Shown here piece by piece: positions 18,835-27,562 of a stretch of DNA of 51,366 nt. The notes beneath the pieces were generated by a model. The model worked only from the letters and a program-made list of their open reading frames with translations. It made no database searches and was not told the DNA's origin. Every line of letters begins with the position of its first letter. Position 1 is the first letter of the stretch. The stretch spans positions 1-51,366 of the forward strand of contig CADEDU010000032.1 of NCBI GenBank assembly GCA_902826155.1, written 5' to 3'. The position numbers and the translations under genes were made by a program. Source of the stretch: an uncultured beta proteobacterium (GTDB taxonomy: Bacteria; Pseudomonadota; Gammaproteobacteria; Burkholderiales; SG8-39).

Positions 18835-20223
18835 CTAGCGGACGCCTTCGCCGAACACCACGACGCGCGCGGTCTCCAAGACGATGAGCATGTCGAGGAT
18901 CGGCGAGTTGTTCTTGACGTAGTAGAGATCGAACTGCAGCTTGTTGGCTGAGTCGCTCTCCGATGCGCCGTACGGATAGCGAACTTGCGCCCACCCCGTC
19001 AGCCCAGGCTTCACGCTATGGCGGAGATCGTAGAACGGGATCTGCGCCTTCAATTTCTCAACGAACGCGGGGCGCTCGGGGCGCGGACCGACGAAGCTCA
19101 TCTCGCCACGCAACACATTGATGAGTTGGGGCAATTCGTCGATGCGCGTCCGACGGATGAATCGCCCGACTTTGGTGATGCGATCGTCGTTGACCTGTGC
19201 CCATCGTGCGCGGCCGTCGCTTTCTGCATCGGGACGCATGCTTCGGAACTTCCACAGCGTGAAGGGCTTTCCGCCACGTCCGACGCGTTCCTGCCGGTAG
19301 ATGATCGGGCCGCGAGACTCAAACGCAATCGCCATCGCCGTAATCAGCAAGACCGGCAACGCCATCACCAACAGGCCCAATGACACAGCGACATCGGCCA
19401 GTCGCTTGAACACCCGACGCACGACCCCTTGTTGGAAACCGTCACCGTAGATGAGCGAGCTGGCTTTAATCGACTCGAGTGGCACCTGGCCAACAACGCG
19501 CTCCAGGAACTGCGCAATCCCGGTCACCCGCACACCCTTGGCCCGGCAGTTGAGTAGTTCCTTCAACGGGAGCACGCCACCGCGCTGCTCGCGCACCGCC
19601 ACCACCACTTCAGAGATCCGCAACCGGTCGACGATCACGTCGAGCGACTCACCGGTTTGCACGATTCGGGTTGGATCGATGCCAGGATCGCGAATGTCGT
19701 TGACCGGGTAGAAGGAAGCGATCAGCGCTTGGGACAAACCACGCTGCCCGATCGCATGTTCGACCGCCTGCGCTTCAGGACCAGTCCCCACCACCAGAAG
19801 CCGATACTGCAAGACCCCGAAAGACAAGAGCCCATTAAGAAACGGCCGCATCACCAGCCCACCCAGCAACGTCAGCAGCAGAATGTTCGCGATGGCCGAC
19901 TGCGCCAGGTGACCGTACGGGATAAATGAGAACGCAAGGTAGGACACCGGCACGCACAGCGCGGTAGCAGCGACCACGCGGGTAAGCGCCGTGCGGGACG
20001 AAAGCGGACCACCCGCCTTGTACAGCCCCATGGTGGCGCTCACGACCACCATCAAAGCGGCGAACACGAACGCCGGAAAGTAGGCGTGGAGCGTCCAGAC
20101 GCCTGGAGGAAACTGCCGGTGAACGTACACACCGATCACGACCGCAAGGAAATACATCGCCGCCTCAGCCAGCAGCTGAACGACGACCGAAATCAAAGCA
20201 TTGTGCCGAACGAGACTACCCAC
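18835..20223 (-). CDS. epsB: EPS-initiating undecaprenyl-phosphate sugar transferase, XrtA/PEP-CTERM type
   Basis: This membrane enzyme transfers the first sugar phosphate onto undecaprenyl phosphate to start repeat-unit assembly. Four to five N-terminal helices (about residues 10-140) precede a Rossmann-like central domain and the C-terminal bacterial sugar transferase domain (from about 270). That domain shows KFRSM, the catalytic RTRIDELPQ and VGPRPERP motifs. The ending VVVFGEGVR is typical of the PEP-CTERM-associated subfamily. The GTG at 20223 was chosen because GGGGGT lies 8 nt before it; a TTG at 20238 is the alternative. A sigma-54 promoter match is upstream. Confidence 0.93.
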   Translation of the reverse strand: MGSLVRHNALISVVVQLLAEAAMYFLAVVIGVYVHRQFPPGVWTLHAYFPAFVFAALMVVVSATMGLYKAGGPLSSRTALTRVVAATALCVPVSYLAFSFIPYGHLAQSAIANILLLTLLGGLVMRPFLNGLLSFGVLQYRLLVVGTGPEAQAVEHAIGQRGLSQALIASFYPVNDIRDPGIDPTRIVQTGESLDVIVDRLRISEVVVAVREQRGGVLPLKELLNCRAKGVRVTGIAQFLERVVGQVPLESIKASSLIYGDGFQQGVVRRVFKRLADVAVSLGLLVMALPVLLITAMAIAFESRGPIIYRQERVGRGGKPFTLWKFRSMRPDAESDGRARWAQVNDDRITKVGRFIRRTRIDELPQLINVLRGEMSFVGPRPERPAFVEKLKAQIPFYDLRHSVKPGLTGWAQVRYPYGASESDSANKLQFDLYYVKNNSPILDMLIVLETARVVVFGEGVR

Positions 20224-20796
20224 TGTGTGTACCCCCAACAGGGCATCGGCCTGGCGACGGGCGATGCACCCTAGTTATTGATTCGACCGGACGGTGGGAC
20301 AGGCCGGTCAGATGTGATTCGCATCGCCGCCGCAAGGTTCGTGCCTCGAACCATGCATTTGCAATGATGAATCAATCCAGACGAATGGTGAGCACAAGGG
20401 CTCGGACGGCATCAAACGCAGGACAAGCGGTAGGAGGACCCACTCTGGTTGCGTGCGGGCTTCAGTGCCAGACGTCTCGCGTCGAATTCTAGAGATGCGA
20501 AACAGTTGGCACCGCCGCCCCTTGCACAAAGTCGTGAAACTGTTCCGATTTCGTTCTCGAAGCGGATCGGCTGGCTCGCGGTAGTGGGACACTATTTGTT
20601 GCAGCGACGCATTCGCCGGTCGCATCCCCGACACGCGACGAAAGCTGGACACTGGGCGTGAATTGCCAACAATCGCGCCATCCGATGGAAAACTGACGGT
20701 CCCACCGAAGTGGTGGAATGGGATTCGCTGCGACTTGGCCCAGCCTTCGAGCGCCGTTGGTTTTCCCAGTCAGATCGAAACGAGAGACCCGCACCA
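20224..20796. other. Divergent intergenic region of the EPS locus
   Basis: These 573 bp lie between the minus-strand sugar transferase and the plus-strand modified-sugar island. They contain the sigma-54 promoter at 20331-20346 and TCGAATCAAT (minus strand, 20277-20286), also found before the dehydrogenase at 18446. GGACACT occurs twice, 60 bp apart (20587 and 20647). No reading frame here looks real. The upstream half is a likely place for activator sites. Confidence 0.5.
20331..20346 (-). promoter_or_regulatory. Sigma-54 (-24/-12) promoter of the EPS sugar transferase gene
   Basis: The minus strand reads AGGCACGAACCTTGCG, which matches GGCACG-N4-TTGC exactly, with GG and GC 10 bp apart. 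The predicted start near 20320 leaves a leader of about 95 nt. XrtA loci often carry the PrsK/PrsR pair, in which PrsR is a sigma-54 activator, so this fits; PrsK/PrsR themselves are not in the window. Confidence 0.75.
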
Positions 20797-22080
20797 ATGC
20801 AGTCGACCACCACGAACTCCTCTGCCAAAACCGTGACCGAAACCAATACCCACTCGCTGGCTTGTCGATTCTGCAGAGCCAATCTGCGAACGACGTTCGT
20901 GGACCTGGGAATGTCGCCGCTGTGCCAGACGCACATCACCCACGAGCAGCTCACCGAGATGGAGCCGTTCTATCCGTTGCACGCGTATGTCTGCAACCAG
21001 TGCTACCTGGTGCAGCTACAGGAGTTCGTACCTCCGGAGAACATCTTCGTGGAGTACGCCTACTTCTCTTCTTACTCGAGTAGTTGGGTACAGCACGCAG
21101 AGCGCTACGTCGACATGGTCTGCAAGCGCTTCAATCTGACCAGCGCGAGCAAAGTGGTGGAACTGGCCAGCAACGATGGGTATCTGCTGCAGCACTTCGT
21201 CAAGCGCGGCGTGCCGGTGCTCGGAGTCGAGCCCGCCGCCAATGTCGCCAAGGCTGCAATCGCCAAAGGCGTACCGACGACCTCGAAGTTTTTTGGACGC
21301 AAGACCGCCGCCGAAGTCGCCGCCGAATTCGGACAGCCCGACCTTCTGCTGGGCAACAACGTCCTCGCGCACGTGCCCGATCTGAATGACTTCGTCGCCG
21401 GCATGAAGCGGCTGCTAGCGCCGCAAGGCGTTATAACGATGGAATTCCCGCATCTGTATCGGCTCATGGAGTCGAATCAGTTCGATACGATCTACCACGA
21501 ACACTTCAGCTACTTCTCGTTCCTCACCGTTTCGGCGGTGTTCGCGCACCACGGATTGACGTTGTTCGACGTTGAAGAAATTCCAACGCACGGCGGCTCC
21601 TTGCGCATCTATGGCCGTCACACCGAGAACACCGCGCTCGCCACCACCGAGCGTGCACGCGAGCTGCGCGAGCGCGAAGCAGCCGAAGGATTCGCCCGGC
21701 TCGATCGCTACCAGGGGTTCGGTCTGCAGGTCGAGGCGACGAAGCGCAAGCTGTTGTCCTTCCTGATCGATGCCAAGAATCGCGGCAAGCGCGTAGTCGG
21801 TTATGGCGCACCCGGAAAGGGCAATACGCTGCTCAACTACTGCGGAATCCGGACCGACTTCCTTGACTTCACGACCGACGCCAATCCGTACAAGCAGAAC
21901 AAGTTCACCCCGGGCACCCGCATCCCGATCGTGCATCCGGACCGCATTCGCGAGGTTCGGCCTGACTACGTCCTGATCCTGCCGTGGAATCTAAAAGAGG
22001 AGATCTCGCAGCAGGCAGCTTACATCCGCGAATGGGGCGGCCAGTTCGTCGTGCCGATTCCAGAGGTCAGCGTCTTCTAG
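20797..22080 (+). CDS. NDP-sugar C-methyltransferase (TylC3/TcaB9-like)
   Basis: The family methylates a carbon next to the keto group of 4-keto deoxysugar nucleotides using SAM. This 427-residue protein has the N-terminal zinc site (Cys23, Cys26, Cys66, Cys69), the SAM motif VVELASNDGYL (119-129), the catalytic segment YHEHFSYF (233-240) and the C-terminal Rossmann-like domain (VVGYGAPGKGNT). The ATG at 20797 follows a GAGA site; an earlier in-frame GTG at 20710 is less likely. It opens the plus-strand modified-sugar island. The catalytic Tyr/Glu/His positions of the family are all kept, so the enzyme is probably active. Confidence 0.9.
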   Translation: MQSTTTNSSAKTVTETNTHSLACRFCRANLRTTFVDLGMSPLCQTHITHEQLTEMEPFYPLHAYVCNQCYLVQLQEFVPPENIFVEYAYFSSYSSSWVQHAERYVDMVCKRFNLTSASKVVELASNDGYLLQHFVKRGVPVLGVEPAANVAKAAIAKGVPTTSKFFGRKTAAEVAAEFGQPDLLLGNNVLAHVPDLNDFVAGMKRLLAPQGVITMEFPHLYRLMESNQFDTIYHEHFSYFSFLTVSAVFAHHGLTLFDVEEIPTHGGSLRIYGRHTENTALATTERARELREREAAEGFARLDRYQGFGLQVEATKRKLLSFLIDAKNRGKRVVGYGAPGKGNTLLNYCGIRTDFLDFTTDANPYKQNKFTPGTRIPIVHPDRIREVRPDYVLILPWNLKEEISQQAAYIREWGGQFVVPIPEVSVF

Positions 22081-22271
22081 TTCAGCTCGCTCGAGACAGC
22101 GCGACGCGGTCTTCCGGAACAGCGGGTTGCGCGCCTCGACACACGCCCGACCGAGCGTTACTTGGTCACAGTCACGGTCCTGACGATTCGTTATAGTTTG
22201 TCGACGCGACGACACCTCGTCACGACCGCCCGAGCGAACTCTCGCTCTCATCGTCAGCCATCGGATTGCCA

Positions 22272-23309
22272 ATGAAAATCCTAGTAACGGGAACGGAAGG
22301 CTATATCGGCTCGCGTCTCGCACCCTATCTCGCCGCCCGTGGCCACGACGTTACCGGTCTGGATGCAGGGTTCTATCGCGACGGATGCCTGTACCTCGAT
22401 CCGATCGCACTGCCGACGATTCCCAGAACCACTCTCAAGGATCTGCGTTCAGTCGAGCCTGCCGATTTCGCCGGGATCGACGCGGTCATCCACCTCGCCG
22501 AGTTGTCGAACGATCCGCTCGGACAGAACCGTCCTGAGGTCACCTTCAAGATCAATCACGAAGGCTCAGTGCGTATCGCCAAGATGGCCAAACAGGCCGG
22601 CGTGCGGCGCTTCGTGTATGCGTCCTCGTGCAGCGTGTACGGATTGGGAACCGGCGAGTTCCTCGACGAGACCTCGCCGCCGAACCCGCAGACCGCCTAC
22701 GCCCAATGCAAGGTCAACGTCGAGCGCGACGTCGGACCGATGGCCGACAAGGATTTCTCGGTGGTGTTCCTGCGCAACGCGACCGCCTATGGCGCCTCGC
22801 CGCGGATGCGCTTCGACATCGTGATCAATGATCTGTGCGCGCTCGCCTGGACGCGCAAGAAGATCGTGATGACCAGCGACGGAAGCCCATGGCGCCCTGT
22901 CGTGCACATCGAAGATATTTGCGAAGCGATGCGCTGCGCGGCCGAGGCACCGGCAGATGCCGTCAACGGTGAGATCTTCAATGTCGGCCACACGCGCGAG
23001 AACTACCGGGTGCGCGAACTCGCTCAGATCATTGCCGAAGTATTTCCAGGTTGCGAAGTGACCGTCGGCTCGTCGGTGGGTGATAACCGCAGCTACCGTG
23101 TGTCGTTCGACAAAATCCACGCCAAGCTTCCTGGGTTCGAAAGTAGGTGGACGGCCAGGCGCGGCGCCGAGGAATTGCGCGCGTTGTTCGAACGCATCGA
23201 GATGTCGAAAGACACCTACGAATTCCGTGCCTTCACGCGACTCAAGCAGCTCAACTACCTGCAACGCACCAACCAGATCGATCAGGATCTGTACTGGCGA
23301 GGACGCTGA
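22272..23309 (+). CDS. NAD-dependent epimerase/dehydratase (extended SDR)
   Basis: This 345-residue extended SDR acts on a nucleotide sugar. GTEGYIG at 7-13 binds NAD(P); Ser118/119 and the YxxxK pair Tyr143/Lys147 are the catalytic residues. It is as long as 4-epimerases and 4,6-dehydratases. I cannot tell which, since the conserved Asp-Glu pair of true dehydratases after the catalytic Ser/Thr is not evident. The ATG at 22272 is preferred over a TTG two codons earlier. It sits 69 bp before the cytidylyltransferase and is probably in the same operon. Confidence 0.88.
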   Translation: MKILVTGTEGYIGSRLAPYLAARGHDVTGLDAGFYRDGCLYLDPIALPTIPRTTLKDLRSVEPADFAGIDAVIHLAELSNDPLGQNRPEVTFKINHEGSVRIAKMAKQAGVRRFVYASSCSVYGLGTGEFLDETSPPNPQTAYAQCKVNVERDVGPMADKDFSVVFLRNATAYGASPRMRFDIVINDLCALAWTRKKIVMTSDGSPWRPVVHIEDICEAMRCAAEAPADAVNGEIFNVGHTRENYRVRELAQIIAEVFPGCEVTVGSSVGDNRSYRVSFDKIHAKLPGFESRWTARRGAEELRALFERIEMSKDTYEFRAFTRLKQLNYLQRTNQIDQDLYWRGR

Positions 23310-23378
23310 GCGTCGCATCGGCGCGGGCTCGCTGGAGTCTCGCGCCCCCCACGCCAAAACGACGAAAGAGATCCGAAC

Positions 23379-24170
23379 ATGAAAGTCGTGCTGTTTTGCG
23401 GTGGCCTCGGGACGCGTCTGCGCGAGCACTCCGACACCATTCCCAAGCCGCTGGTCAACGTCGGCTATCGGCCATTGATCTGGCACTTGATGCGCTACTA
23501 CGCGCACTACGGTCATAAGGACTTCGTGCTGGCGCTGGGCTATCGCGGCGATGCGATTCGCGACTATTTCCTGAACTACAACGAGTGCATGACCAACGAC
23601 TTCACCTTGTCCGAGGGCGGCAAGCGGGTCGAATTGCATTCGACCGACATGCACGACTGGAACATTACGTTCGTCGACACCGGCATGCACAGCAATATCG
23701 GCCAGCGACTGTTGCGTGTTCGCAAGTACGTCGAGAACGAACCGGTGTTCCTGGCCAACTATTCCGATGGCCTGTCGGATCTGCCGTTGGACGCGATGAT
23801 CACGCAGTTTCACCGCACGAATGCGACGGCCAGTTTCGCAGCGGTTCAGTCCTGGCACAGCTTTCACGCGGTGGAAGCCGACGACAACGGCCTGGTCACC
23901 GCACTGGGCCCGATGCGGGACCATCGCTTCATGATCAACGGTGGCTTCTTCGTGCTCAAGCGCGAGGTCTTCGACTACGTGCGCGAGGGCGAGGAACTGG
24001 TTGAGGAGCCGTTCGGCCGCCTGATCGACGAGCGCAAACTGACGGCCTATCGATACGGCGGATTCTGGAAGTCGATGGACACGTTCAAAGACAAGATCAC
24101 CTTCGATCGCATGGAAGCCAAAGGCGAGTGCCCCTGGATGGTGTGGCAACGACCAAGAAACGCAAAGTGA
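23379..24170 (+). CDS. Sugar-1-phosphate cytidylyltransferase, RfbF-like
   Basis: The 263-residue enzyme likely makes an activated sugar (CDP-hexose by analogy with RfbF) from sugar 1-phosphate and NTP. The nucleotide-binding signature GGLGTRLRE is at 8-16 with Lys23. The segment YSDGLSD near 125 gives the metal-binding Asp. GGFFVLK and the late FWKSMDT motif are typical of glucose-1-phosphate cytidylyltransferases (about 257 residues). An AAAGAG site precedes the ATG. The next gene starts 4 nt after its stop. No neighbouring CDP-glucose 4,6-dehydratase (RfbG) was recognised, so the end product is unclear. Confidence 0.9.
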   Translation: MKVVLFCGGLGTRLREHSDTIPKPLVNVGYRPLIWHLMRYYAHYGHKDFVLALGYRGDAIRDYFLNYNECMTNDFTLSEGGKRVELHSTDMHDWNITFVDTGMHSNIGQRLLRVRKYVENEPVFLANYSDGLSDLPLDAMITQFHRTNATASFAAVQSWHSFHAVEADDNGLVTALGPMRDHRFMINGGFFVLKREVFDYVREGEELVEEPFGRLIDERKLTAYRYGGFWKSMDTFKDKITFDRMEAKGECPWMVWQRPRNAK

Positions 24171-24174
24171 ACGA

Positions 24175-25377
24175 GTGAACGACACCCGGGCTACCAACAA
24201 AGGAGGATGCCCGGTATGCGCAGCGCGCGAGATCGAGCGGTTCTACCGACTCGACGACGCGCCGGTATCGTGTACGGCCATTCTCGAATCAGTCGCTGAG
24301 GCGAAGGCCGTGCCGAGCGCGGCAGTCGATCTCGCCTTATGCCGCGCATGCGGCTTCGTGTTCAACGCCCAGTTCGATCAGAACCTCGGGGAAATCGGCG
24401 CTCGCTACGAGAGCTCGCAGGCAGCCTCCGCCCACTTCAGCACGTTTGCACGCAACCTCGCGAACAGCTGGGTCGACAAGCACGGGCTACGCGGAAAGCG
24501 TGTGCTCGAAGTCGGTTGTGGGCACGGCGACTTCCTGGATTTGTTGGCCCAGACTGGTGTGGCCGAGTGCCTTGGCTTGGATCCGGTCGGCCGGCCGCGC
24601 CGCGCCAACGTTGGCGCTGGGGTGGTGGAGGTACGCGCCGAGCGATTCGACGAAGCCATGATCGATCTTCCCGCCGACGCACTCGTATGCCGGCACACGC
24701 TCGAGCACATCGGCGATATCGACGCATTCCTGCGGCTGATCGCGCGCTGGGCGGCACGCGATCCTGCCCGGGTGGTGCTCATCGAAGTACCGGGCAGTGA
24801 ACGCGTATTCGAAGAGGTCGCGTTCTGGGACATTTACTACGAGCACTGCAACTACTTCACTCAGTCGACGCTTCGCTTCGCGTTCGCGCATGCGGGCCTT
24901 GAGGTGCTCGACGTCGCTTCCGCATACGATGGGCAGTACCTGTTGCTCGAGGCCCGAGCGGGGCATTGGCCGCTTCGCGTCCACGCGCCCCGTTACGACA
25001 GGCAGTCGTATCTGCAATTCGCGCAGCGCGCACGCGACAGCATTGAAAGCTGCCGCCGATCGTTGCAGCGGCTCGATCAAGATCGCAAAGGTGTGGTTCT
25101 CTGGCAAGGAGCCGCCAAGACCGTCGGATTGATTGCGGCGCTCGGCTCTCCCGAGCACATCGCGTGCGCGGTCGATCTCAGCCCGTCACGTCACGACCGC
25201 TATCTGCCAGGCTCTGGTTTGATGGTCCGCCCGCCGGAAGCGCTGCGCCGCTTGTCGCCCGCGCACGTCGTGTTGATGAACCCGGTGTACCGAATGGAGG
25301 TCGCGACGCAGTTGGCCGCTCTGTCTCCAGCGTCGCAACTGCACACCATCAACGAGCTGTTCTCCGGCGTCGAATAG
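24175..25377 (+). CDS. Second zinc-finger SAM methyltransferase of the C-methyltransferase type
   Basis: The 400-residue protein has the same build as the enzyme at 20797: N-terminal Cys pairs (Cys12/Cys15 and Cys56/Cys59), SAM motif LEVGCGHGDF (111-120), a YYEHCNYF segment (221-228) in place of YHEHFSYF, and a C-terminal domain with LWQGAAKTVG. The first catalytic-segment residues differ (Tyr-Tyr-Glu-His-Cys), so the substrate position may differ. The start is GTG, 4 nt after the cytidylyltransferase stop. Two such enzymes in one cluster suggest two modification steps or two sugars. Confidence 0.86.
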   Translation: MNDTRATNKGGCPVCAAREIERFYRLDDAPVSCTAILESVAEAKAVPSAAVDLALCRACGFVFNAQFDQNLGEIGARYESSQAASAHFSTFARNLANSWVDKHGLRGKRVLEVGCGHGDFLDLLAQTGVAECLGLDPVGRPRRANVGAGVVEVRAERFDEAMIDLPADALVCRHTLEHIGDIDAFLRLIARWAARDPARVVLIEVPGSERVFEEVAFWDIYYEHCNYFTQSTLRFAFAHAGLEVLDVASAYDGQYLLLEARAGHWPLRVHAPRYDRQSYLQFAQRARDSIESCRRSLQRLDQDRKGVVLWQGAAKTVGLIAALGSPEHIACAVDLSPSRHDRYLPGSGLMVRPPEALRRLSPAHVVLMNPVYRMEVATQLAALSPASQLHTINELFSGVE

Positions 25378-25503
25378 GTCTCGAGCGTGGGCGCCACTGG
25401 CCAATTTATTCCCTCCCCGCGTGACCGACTTCGCAGCGAGCGGGTGTGCGGCACGGGGTTCGTGGCTAGCATCCGCAGCGCCCCATTCCGAGACGGTTCC
25501 GCA

Positions 25504-26385
25504 ATGAATTCGACTTCTGTCTACTTCAATCGGCGCATCAACGACGACCTGCGCCGAACACGGATCTTCGATGGCAGCATTTTCCTGTACAGCGCACCGA
25601 CGCCATCGATGAAGCTGGTGGAATGGGCAACCGAGTTGATCGACCGGGGATTCTCCAGCGAACGCGACCGGCGTCGGGTACACCTCGAATTGCCGGTGCA
25701 AGAATTCGTCAGTGCCGCGGGCCCGATGAAGTCCACCTTCACCAATCATCCGCGCACCAAGCAACTCTGCCAGGAGTTGATCGTGGCGATGGGTTGTGAT
25801 CCGGAGCTCACCTATTTCGATCTGCCTCGACTGCGCGTGGCGCCGCCGGGAAACTACTTGACCAGCGGTGTCAGCTACGCCTACAAGGCCCATCGGGACA
25901 CGTGGTACGCGCACCCGCGACAACTGGTGAACTACTGGGTTCCGCTGTTCGACGCCGAGGTCGCGCACGTGATGCCGATGTATCTCGAGTACTTCCGCAA
26001 GCCGGTACGCAATGCGTCGCAGGGATGGGACTACGATGAGTGGGTCAAGAACGCAAGGTTTTCCGCCGCGCAGAACGTCGACGGCGAGAAGCGTCAGCAC
26101 CCTGTCCCGCACGACGATCTCAGCCGCGCCGCCGAAGTCCGCTTCGTGCACAACGGCGGCGACGTCATGATGTTCTCCACCTGTCACCTGCACGGCTCGC
26201 CCGTCAACGATTCCGACGTGATCCGCTACAGCTACGATCTGCGCACCCTTCACCTGGACGATCTAAGCCAGGGCCGCGGTCCGGAAAATGTCGATGGCAA
26301 AGCGACCGGCTCGACGCTCAAGGACTTCCTGCGCGTAAGCGATCTGGCGCCGCTCGAGCCCGAGAAGCTCGGCGTGCCCGCATAG
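25504..26385 (+). CDS. Fe(II)/2-oxoglutarate oxygenase-like protein
   Basis: The 293-residue protein resembles the phytanoyl-CoA dioxygenase group. A candidate facial triad is His130/Asp132 in the HRD segment and His230 in CHLHGS, with Arg241 or Arg247 as a 2-oxoglutarate anchor. Between them lies an insert of about 60 residues (150-210). It could hydroxylate a sugar, amino acid or acyl group of the polysaccharide precursor. The ATG at 25504 was chosen because the 39 codons upstream are Arg-rich and non-conserved looking. It is followed after 2 nt by the next gene, so the two are tightly coupled. Confidence 0.75.
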   Translation: MNSTSVYFNRRINDDLRRTRIFDGSIFLYSAPTPSMKLVEWATELIDRGFSSERDRRRVHLELPVQEFVSAAGPMKSTFTNHPRTKQLCQELIVAMGCDPELTYFDLPRLRVAPPGNYLTSGVSYAYKAHRDTWYAHPRQLVNYWVPLFDAEVAHVMPMYLEYFRKPVRNASQGWDYDEWVKNARFSAAQNVDGEKRQHPVPHDDLSRAAEVRFVHNGGDVMMFSTCHLHGSPVNDSDVIRYSYDLRTLHLDDLSQGRGPENVDGKATGSTLKDFLRVSDLAPLEPEKLGVPA

Positions 26386-26387
26386 CG

Positions 26388-27470
26388 ATGATGCGCAGCG
26401 AACTGTCACGCGCGATGAGCCTGGGCCTGCGGGCCGGTGAGTGGGTGGTCGTGCGTAGCAAGGAGGAGATCCTCGCGACGCTCGATTCCAACGCCCGCCT
26501 GGACAACTTGCCATTCCAGCCGGAGATGTTCGCCTTCTGCGGCAAGCGTCTGCGGGTGTACAAGGCCGCGCACAAGACCTGTGATTCGAGCCCGAACAGG
26601 ACCGGCGGGCGGCGCATGCACGACGCGGTGCATCTCGAACAGGCACGCTGCGATGGCAACGCGCACGACGGCTGTCAGGCCGACTGCGTGTTCTACTGGA
26701 AAGAGGCGTGGCTCAAGCGCGCCGACAGTCCGAACGCACCCGCGCTGGTTCGAACAGGGGCCAACTGCACCGAACAACGTGTCATCGAGGCAGCGAAACT
26801 GGCCGATGATCCGGCTGATCCGACCTGGGTGTGCCAGACCACCGTGATCTACGACGCCAGCGAGTTGCTCCCCTGGTGGGATGCACGCCAGTACGTCAAG
26901 GACGTCACCAGCGGCAACCACAGCGCCTGGCACATGACCAAGCTGCTGTTGCGAGCCGGATTTCAGAAGATCGTCGGCCTGGGCGTGGGCTACCGCGCGT
27001 TGGTCCGCTTCTACAATGCATTCCAGAAGCTGCGCGGCGGAGAGCCGTTTCCCGAGATCCGCGGCGAGATCCCCAAGGGACAACCCACGCCGACCGGGCG
27101 GCTCGACCTGAAACCCGGTGAGTGGGTCGAAGTGAAATTGCCCACGGAAATCGCCAAGACGATTACGCCCGACGGCGTCAACCGCGGGATGCGCTACGAC
27201 GAAGAGATGCTCAAGTACTCGGGCAAACGCTACCAGGTGCAAATGCGGGTCGACCGCCTGATCAACGAGAAGAACGGCAAGATGGTGACCATGAAGTCAC
27301 CGTGCATTCAGCTCGAGAACGTATTCTGTCGGGCCGAGTTGACGGGGCGTCGGCTCGGCTGTCCGCGCGCCTCCAACACCTACTGGCGGGAAATCTGGCT
27401 CAAGCGCGTGGACGCACCGGCGTCCGGGTCCGACGCTTCGCGCAGCACTCGCGAACGAGCCACTCAGTAG
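26388..27470 (+). CDS. Tandem-duplicated Cys-rich protein of unknown function
   Basis: I do not recognise a characterised family. The 360-residue protein contains the same domain twice, at about 15-112 and 242-342. Each copy starts with (R/K)(A/P)GEWV, continues through an EM-x4-GKR element and ends in YW(K/R)E(A/I)WLKR. Cys51, 65, 88, 96 and 100 lie in the first copy and Cys306, 314 and 325 in the second, so zinc binding is possible. The linker holds Cys127, Cys149 and a helical stretch. No signal peptide is seen. It starts 2 nt after the oxygenase-like gene, which suggests joint action. Confidence 0.8.
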   Translation: MMRSELSRAMSLGLRAGEWVVVRSKEEILATLDSNARLDNLPFQPEMFAFCGKRLRVYKAAHKTCDSSPNRTGGRRMHDAVHLEQARCDGNAHDGCQADCVFYWKEAWLKRADSPNAPALVRTGANCTEQRVIEAAKLADDPADPTWVCQTTVIYDASELLPWWDARQYVKDVTSGNHSAWHMTKLLLRAGFQKIVGLGVGYRALVRFYNAFQKLRGGEPFPEIRGEIPKGQPTPTGRLDLKPGEWVEVKLPTEIAKTITPDGVNRGMRYDEEMLKYSGKRYQVQMRVDRLINEKNGKMVTMKSPCIQLENVFCRAELTGRRLGCPRASNTYWREIWLKRVDAPASGSDASRSTRERATQ

Positions 27471-27562
27471 GGATAACATCCGGCCGCCGGGCGCGCCCGC
27501 GCTTGGTTCGCGCCGCGTCTGTCGCACTTGTCGCGTCGTCGTTTCATGCTCGCACCATAAAC

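Noticed and set aside
20508..20525. TGGCAC followed by TTGCA before the first methyltransferase
   Set aside because: The two halves are 9 nt apart rather than 5, so it is not a -24/-12 promoter.
22566..24200. 544-codon antisense frame across the epimerase and cytidylyltransferase genes
   Set aside because: It crosses two well-supported genes and their gap, with His/Val/Arg-rich composition and no domain.
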